Shown here one piece after another: positions 7,401 to 10,150 of a stretch of DNA of 10,150 nucleotides. The stretch is from positions 1 through 10,150 of the forward strand of contig CANQVY010000037.1 in the NCBI GenBank assembly GCA_947627405.1. The letters are read 5' to 3'. Every line of letters begins with the position of its first letter. Position 1 is the stretch's first letter. The notes under the pieces were generated by a model. That model was not told the origin of the DNA and did not search any database. It saw only the letters and a list, made by a program, of their open reading frames with translations. The position numbers were made by a program, and so were the translations under genes. This DNA comes from an uncultured Bacilli bacterium (lineage in GTDB: Bacteria; Bacillota_I; Bacilli_A; RF39; UBA660).

Positions 7401-7418
7401 AACTAACTAGTATTAGTT
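7401..7418. repeat. Small inverted repeat before uvrC
   Basis: AACTAA and TTAGTT on the minus strand flank a 6-nt centre (TACTAG) immediately upstream of the uvrC ribosome binding site. It could be a protein-binding site or a leader hairpin, but six AT-rich base pairs can occur by chance. Confidence 0.25.
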
Positions 7419-7430
7419 TATCAAAAAATA

Positions 7431-7460
7431 AAAAGAAAAAAAAGAACCTTTCCTTCTTTT
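7431..7460 (-). terminator. Weak, possibly leaky terminator after the WG-repeat gene
   Basis: Just past the TAA at 7464 the minus strand can form AAAAGAA, loop GGAAAGG, TTCTTTT (7460-7440), followed by a T-rich run. The stem holds only one G-C pair, so termination would be partial at best and uvrC may share the upstream promoter. Confidence 0.3.
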
Positions 7461-7463
7461 CAG

Positions 7464-8063
7464 TTATTTTTTTATCAATGACTTTCCTAAAATTTCTTCT
7501 TTTGAATAAAGTTTAATTTTTTGATTTCCCTGAAAAACATAGTCCTTTCGATTGATATAGCCTTCTTCTTTTACACCAAATTGGTTCGTAAAAGACACCT
7601 TAGCGTATCCTTTAAATTCTTGACCAAAAGGTTGAGCCTTTTCTAGGAAGCAAGGAGTTAACTCTAACATATAAGATCGATTGTATACGTCATAATCTAA
7701 ATAAGTATAAAAACCCTCTTCGTTTTGTAAAAGTAAAGCCTTTTCACTTTGACGAATAATCGTATATCCCGTAATATCTTTTACTACTTGTTCCTTCTTT
7801 TTGATATATGAAGCTTCAGATCTTTCTTCATCAAAAGAAAATCTTCTGATCTGTTTTTTACCCTTATCAATCGTAATGATATGAATTTCATCTAATAAAT
7901 CAATATGGTCATATCCCTTTGTTAAAATTCTTCCTGTTGGATTAAATTCGGTTGCTATCAACTCAGGTTCATTTAAATAAAGATAAGAGATTTGTTTGGA
8001 ATCGGTAAAAGAATATATATGCCGATAATGCGCATTTAATTTTTGATAGATCGTCTTCTCCAT
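7464..8063 (-). CDS. Uncharacterised protein with degenerate WG-like repeat
   Basis: A 199-residue protein without signal peptide or membrane segment, so probably cytosolic. I do not recognise a named family for the whole, but residues about 137-177 (PCFLEKAQPF, then KGYAKVSF and EEGYINRKDYVF) read like one WG-type beta repeat, whose general form is F-x-A-x-PF, G-x-A-x-V and G-Y-I-x-x-x-G. Residues about 106-127 (EKALLLQNEEGFYTYLDY) may be a second, more worn copy. The conserved Trp of the repeat is absent; the protein has no Trp at all. The N-terminal half (charged, with ITIDKGKKQIRRFSF) is likely beta-rich too. Two ATGs compete, at 8069 and 8063; AGGGGG (8076-8071) sits 1 nt from the first and 7 nt from the second, so 8063 is chosen. 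A near-consensus sigma-A promoter precedes it. Function unknown. Confidence 0.85.
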   Translation of the reverse strand: MEKTIYQKLNAHYRHIYSFTDSKQISYLYLNEPELIATEFNPTGRILTKGYDHIDLLDEIHIITIDKGKKQIRRFSFDEERSEASYIKKKEQVVKDITGYTIIRQSEKALLLQNEEGFYTYLDYDVYNRSYMLELTPCFLEKAQPFGQEFKGYAKVSFTNQFGVKEEGYINRKDYVFQGNQKIKLYSKEEILGKSLIKK

Positions 8064-8070
8064 TTCCATT

Positions 8071-8076
8071 CCCCCT
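8071..8076 (-). promoter_or_regulatory. Ribosome binding site deciding the WG-repeat gene start
   Basis: AGGGGG is 7 nt from the ATG at 8063 but only 1 nt from the in-frame ATG at 8069. Normal spacing favours the inner ATG, which shortens the product by two residues. Confidence 0.65.
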
Positions 8077-8085
8077 ATTACATTT

Positions 8086-8114
8086 ATTATACTAAAGTTT
8101 AAAAACCGTGTAAA
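8086..8114 (-). promoter_or_regulatory. Sigma-A promoter for the WG-repeat gene
   Basis: Minus strand reads TTTACA (8114-8109), exactly 17 nt, then a perfect TATAAT (8091-8086). This is the best promoter in the window and follows the spoIVB terminator, so it starts a new unit that may run on into uvrC, the prepilin gene and mutL. Confidence 0.75.
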
Positions 8115-8133
8115 GAAAAACCAAGAAAGGCAA

Positions 8134-8156
8134 CAAAAAGGAAGCCTACGCTTCCT
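8134..8156 (-). terminator. Rho-independent terminator of spoIVB
   Basis: Minus strand: AGGAAGC, loop GTAG, GCTTCCT, then TTTTT. It is a perfect 7-bp stem with good GC content. The first stem bases are the last two of the spoIVB TAG stop codon (8157-8155), so stop and terminator overlap. Confidence 0.9.
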
Positions 8157-9135
8157 AACTATTTCTATCTCCTTCTTCTAACATCGTTGTTATAAAAATC
8201 CCATATCCTTTCATAGGATCAGATACTACAACATGCGTAACTGCTGCAACTAATTTATTATCCTGCACAATTGGAGAACCGCTCATCCCACTGACGATTC
8301 CATTGGTTGTTGCAAGCAATTTTTGATCCGTTACTTCAAATAAAATATTTTTAACACCACGATCTGTATTTATTTTTGTAATATTAATCTCAAACTCTTC
8401 TACTTTATCATTTTCTACTACGGTTCTTATATATGCTTTTCCCTCGTGAACTTCATCTTTCTTTGCAATTTCTATTAAATTACTTTTATTATATGCTTTC
8501 GTGTAGTGACCAAATATACCACTTTCTTCATTTAACTCAATTTGTCCAAATAGATCATTACTATTAAATGTGGCATTCTTTTCACCGGGGTTTCCACCGG
8601 AACTTTTAGTAATTCCTGTAATATTTGAATAAAATATTTTCCCGTCTTTTATCTCTACTTTTTCAAGTGTAGTGGATTCGCTAATTTCGTGACCTAAAGC
8701 TCCAAATATATCATTTTTTGGGTCAATATAAGTAAGTGTACCAATACCGGATATTTTATCTTTTACATAAAGACCTGTTTTATATACACCAGCATTATCT
8801 TTGATTAAATTTAATTTGATATCCACTTGTTTGTTGTTTCGAAGTACTGTAATTGTATTGTTGTTGCTTGTAATATGACTTGTCATAGAAGCGATCGAAT
8901 CAACGGTTGCACCATTTACTTGAACAACTTTATCACCAACTTTAAATCCAGCTTCTTTCGCAATGTAATTATTATCGACTTTATAAAAACCAACAATCAT
9001 AACATTCGCTGTTTTTACTTCAATTCCAATTGAATCTCCACCTAAAATCACTTGATTTGAATAAGCACACACAAAATTGGGTATTATAAATAATGTAAAT
9101 AGAAAGAGATTTAGTAGTTTGTTTTTAAAATTCAT
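8155..9135 (-). CDS. spoIVB: SpoIVB-like sporulation signalling protease (family S55)
   Basis: SpoIVB is secreted from the forespore into the intermembrane space, where it cuts SpoIVFA and so frees SpoIVFB to activate sigma-K. The 326-residue protein has a Sec signal (basic start, hydrophobic 8-20, likely cut after VCA near residue 24), a PDZ domain (about 35-110: YIAKEAGFKVGDKVVQVNG), then the S55 peptidase. GIGTLTYIDPKNDIFGALGH gives His149, FEVTDQKLL gives Asp270 and GMSGSP gives Ser285; the 15-residue Asp-Ser distance agrees with the known B. subtilis triad (Asp363, Ser378), and HVVVSDPMKGYGIF closes the domain. It is about 100 residues shorter than the B. subtilis protein (426), mostly before the PDZ domain. 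A GTG at 9144 is in frame, but AGGAG (9148-9144) lies 8 nt before the ATG at 9135. Terminators flank it, so it is monocistronic; recN and spo0A, its usual neighbours, are absent. Confidence 0.95.
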   Translation of the reverse strand: MNFKNKLLNLFLFTLFIIPNFVCAYSNQVILGGDSIGIEVKTANVMIVGFYKVDNNYIAKEAGFKVGDKVVQVNGATVDSIASMTSHITSNNNTITVLRNNKQVDIKLNLIKDNAGVYKTGLYVKDKISGIGTLTYIDPKNDIFGALGHEISESTTLEKVEIKDGKIFYSNITGITKSSGGNPGEKNATFNSNDLFGQIELNEESGIFGHYTKAYNKSNLIEIAKKDEVHEGKAYIRTVVENDKVEEFEINITKINTDRGVKNILFEVTDQKLLATTNGIVSGMSGSPIVQDNKLVAAVTHVVVSDPMKGYGIFITTMLEEGDRNS

Positions 9136-9143
9136 AAAAATCA

Positions 9144-9148
9144 CTCCT
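9144..9148 (-). promoter_or_regulatory. Ribosome binding site deciding the spoIVB start
   Basis: AGGAG lies 8 nt upstream of the ATG at 9135 and touches the in-frame GTG at 9144, which therefore cannot be the start. Confidence 0.7.
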
Positions 9149-9168
9149 TTTAAATCAAACTACATTAT

Positions 9169-9197
9169 TATTATGTAAAATTTATAAAAAAATATAT
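9169..9197 (-). promoter_or_regulatory. Possible sigma-G (forespore) promoter of spoIVB
   Basis: Minus strand CATAATA (9175-9169) fits the sigma-G -10 form CATWMTA known from Bacillus. ATATA (9197-9193) lies 17 nt upstream and matches four of the five positions of the -35 form gHATR. The predicted leader is about 27 nt. SpoIVB is a known sigma-G gene in B. subtilis, which supports the reading, but the region is extremely AT-rich and a sigma-A site could be proposed too. Confidence 0.4.
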
Positions 9198-9217
9198 ATA
9201 TCAAAATATACCAATTT

Positions 9218-9240
9218 AAAAAAGTTCTATTTCTAGAACT
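9218..9240 (-). terminator. Rho-independent terminator after the nucleotidyltransferase gene
   Basis: Directly after the TAA stop (9243-9241) the minus strand has AGTTCTA, a GAAA tetraloop, TAGAACT and at least five T. The perfect 7-bp stem, stable GNRA loop and T-run make this convincing. It separates the gene from spoIVB. Confidence 0.85.
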
Positions 9241-10137
9241 TTAATCCCATAATTTTTTAGGATAAATGCCTTCATCTATCCATTGCAGAATAGCCTTTTG
9301 TACTTCTTGTTTATCTTCCTTATAAGTTACTCCATGCCATACAGCTGAAGTAGGCAATACTCTCATCGTACATATTTTTTGTTGAATCATTTCTTCAATG
9401 ACATCGGGTATTAAATATTCACAATCGTTAAGATTCTCTCGATTTTTATTTAAAAACTGGGAAAATCCTTGTTCTAATTTTTTAAAAATCATAGGTGTAA
9501 AACCAAAAAAATTCATAGAGACCAAATCCTCTTCCTCTACTTCATATACAGATTGATCAGAAAGTTTTTTAGCCACCAAACGATTTTTTTCATAACCAAT
9601 ACTTGCCTCTGTAATGTGCGAAAGATAATGATCTTTTACATGACAAAGTCCTCTCTTTACAGTTCCATTTTTAGATAATGTATTTTTGATAATATAGCCA
9701 GCCATGGAAAAAGAAAATTCATTTTTATCTACGTTTTCCATGTATTCTTTTATACTTTGGAAAGGTTCACGCCCGTAAAAATCATCCGCATTGATTACAA
9801 TAAAATTATCTTTTACCACGTCTTTGCACGCTAAAATAGCATGAGCTGTTCCCCATGGTTTCGTTCTTTCTTCTTTTAGGGAAACATTAAAATTTCCATT
9901 TGTTTTTTGAAAAACATAAGCAACCTGTATTTTCCCTTCAATTCGTTTTCCAATGGTTTCTCGAAATAAATCATAATTTTCTTCTTTAATAATAAAAACA
10001 ACTCTTTTTATCCCTGCACAAAGGGCATCATAAATAGAATAATCCAATATAAACTCTCCATTTGGTCCAACAGGTTCTACTTGTTTTAAACCACCAAAAC
10101 GACTTCCCATTCCTGCAGCCATAATCACTAAATCCAT
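9241..10137 (-). CDS. NTP-transferase-fold nucleotidyltransferase, substrate unknown
   Basis: A 298-residue cytosolic protein of the sugar-phosphate/choline-phosphate nucleotidyltransferase superfamily (GT-A fold), whose members join an NTP to a phosphorylated sugar or alcohol and release pyrophosphate. The N-terminus has the nucleotide-binding signature MAAGMGSRFGGLKQ (6-19) and PVGPNGEFILDYSI (22-35), which is the GxGxR(F/L)...K pattern. Other marks are KPWGTAHAIL (93-102, typical Gly-Thr-Ala base contact), the metal-binding NADDFYG (116-122), SMNFFGF (207-213) and VWHGVTYKED (266-275). The substrate cannot be read from the sequence; glucose-1-phosphate, mannose-1-phosphate or choline-phosphate type enzymes are all possible, and the usual partner genes (sugar epimerases, choline kinase) are not in the window. 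AGGAGG lies 4 nt before the ATG at 10137, which fixes the start. The gene is complete and is closed by a hairpin terminator; any promoter lies beyond the window. Confidence 0.9.
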   Translation of the reverse strand: MDLVIMAAGMGSRFGGLKQVEPVGPNGEFILDYSIYDALCAGIKRVVFIIKEENYDLFRETIGKRIEGKIQVAYVFQKTNGNFNVSLKEERTKPWGTAHAILACKDVVKDNFIVINADDFYGREPFQSIKEYMENVDKNEFSFSMAGYIIKNTLSKNGTVKRGLCHVKDHYLSHITEASIGYEKNRLVAKKLSDQSVYEVEEEDLVSMNFFGFTPMIFKKLEQGFSQFLNKNRENLNDCEYLIPDVIEEMIQQKICTMRVLPTSAVWHGVTYKEDKQEVQKAILQWIDEGIYPKKLWD

Positions 10138-10150
10138 AGAACCTCCTAAG

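Noticed and set aside
7401..7418. Inverted repeat before uvrC as an SOS (LexA) operator
   Set aside because: It does not fit the Bacillota LexA box (GAAC-N4-GTTC type), and a 6-bp AT-rich repeat is common by chance here; kept only as a low-confidence repeat.
8827..9033. Open frame of 68 codons on the plus strand within spoIVB
   Set aside because: It is antisense to the conserved PDZ region of SpoIVB, with no ribosome binding site or family resemblance.
9176..9222. Very AT-rich run with TATATATA as an origin or recombination site
   Set aside because: No DnaA boxes, iterons or integrase gene accompany it; it is a short intergenic promoter region.
1173..10137. Possible TGA recoding (Mollicutes-type code), suggested by eight stops that are all TAA or TAG
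   Set aside because: All conserved proteins are full length with the standard code, tryptophan is encoded by TGG, and no in-frame TGA occurs. AT-rich composition and small numbers explain the missing TGA stops.
1..10150. CRISPR arrays, tRNA or rRNA genes, transposons, phage genes
   Set aside because: I saw no regularly spaced repeats, cloverleaf-like sequences, transposase or integrase motifs, or terminal inverted repeats on either strand.

Overview
The window comes from a very AT-rich, low-GC Gram-positive bacterium (Bacillota, class Bacilli in the broad sense). The clues are the Bacillus-like MutL, UvrC and MiaA, a SpoIVB-type sporulation protease, DUF3298/SH3 and WG-repeat envelope-type proteins, strong AGGAGG-like ribosome binding sites and sigma-A-like promoters. 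I would guess an uncultured gut lineage near Erysipelotrichales/RF39, but that is an inference from style and not proved. The genetic code is standard: all eight complete genes end in TAA or TAG, none has an internal TGA, and the eight tryptophans seen (four in MiaA, four in the nucleotidyltransferase) are TGG.

Every gene lies on the minus strand, so transcription runs from high to low coordinates. In that order: a lone NTP-transferase-fold nucleotidyltransferase (9241-10137) ending in a perfect hairpin terminator; spoIVB (8155-9135), isolated by terminators on both sides and carrying a sigma-G-like promoter; a WG-repeat-like protein (7464-8063) with a near-consensus sigma-A promoter; a tight cluster of uvrC, a prepilin-like gene and mutL (7389 down to 2705; gaps of 22 and 13 nt); miaA (1751-2623) with its own promoter starting just past the mutL stop; an unusual ndk (1173-1691) with a possible own promoter and a terminator; and, at the low-coordinate edge, a membrane-anchored DUF3298 + SH3 protein whose C-terminus lies outside the window. 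No stretch above 300 bases lacks a gene; the longest intergenic gaps are about 90-105 bases and hold promoters and terminators. I saw no tRNA, rRNA, CRISPR, transposase or phage gene.

Functionally this is mostly housekeeping DNA: excision repair (UvrC), mismatch repair (MutL), tRNA A37 prenylation (MiaA), nucleotide balance (NDK) and spore development (SpoIVB). The mutL-miaA neighbourhood is a well-known conserved order, but mutS is not directly upstream; a large type IV prepilin-like gene sits in that place, apparently translationally coupled to mutL. That orphan prepilin inside a DNA repair operon is the most interesting item. I see no convincing evidence of a wholly new multi-gene system here.
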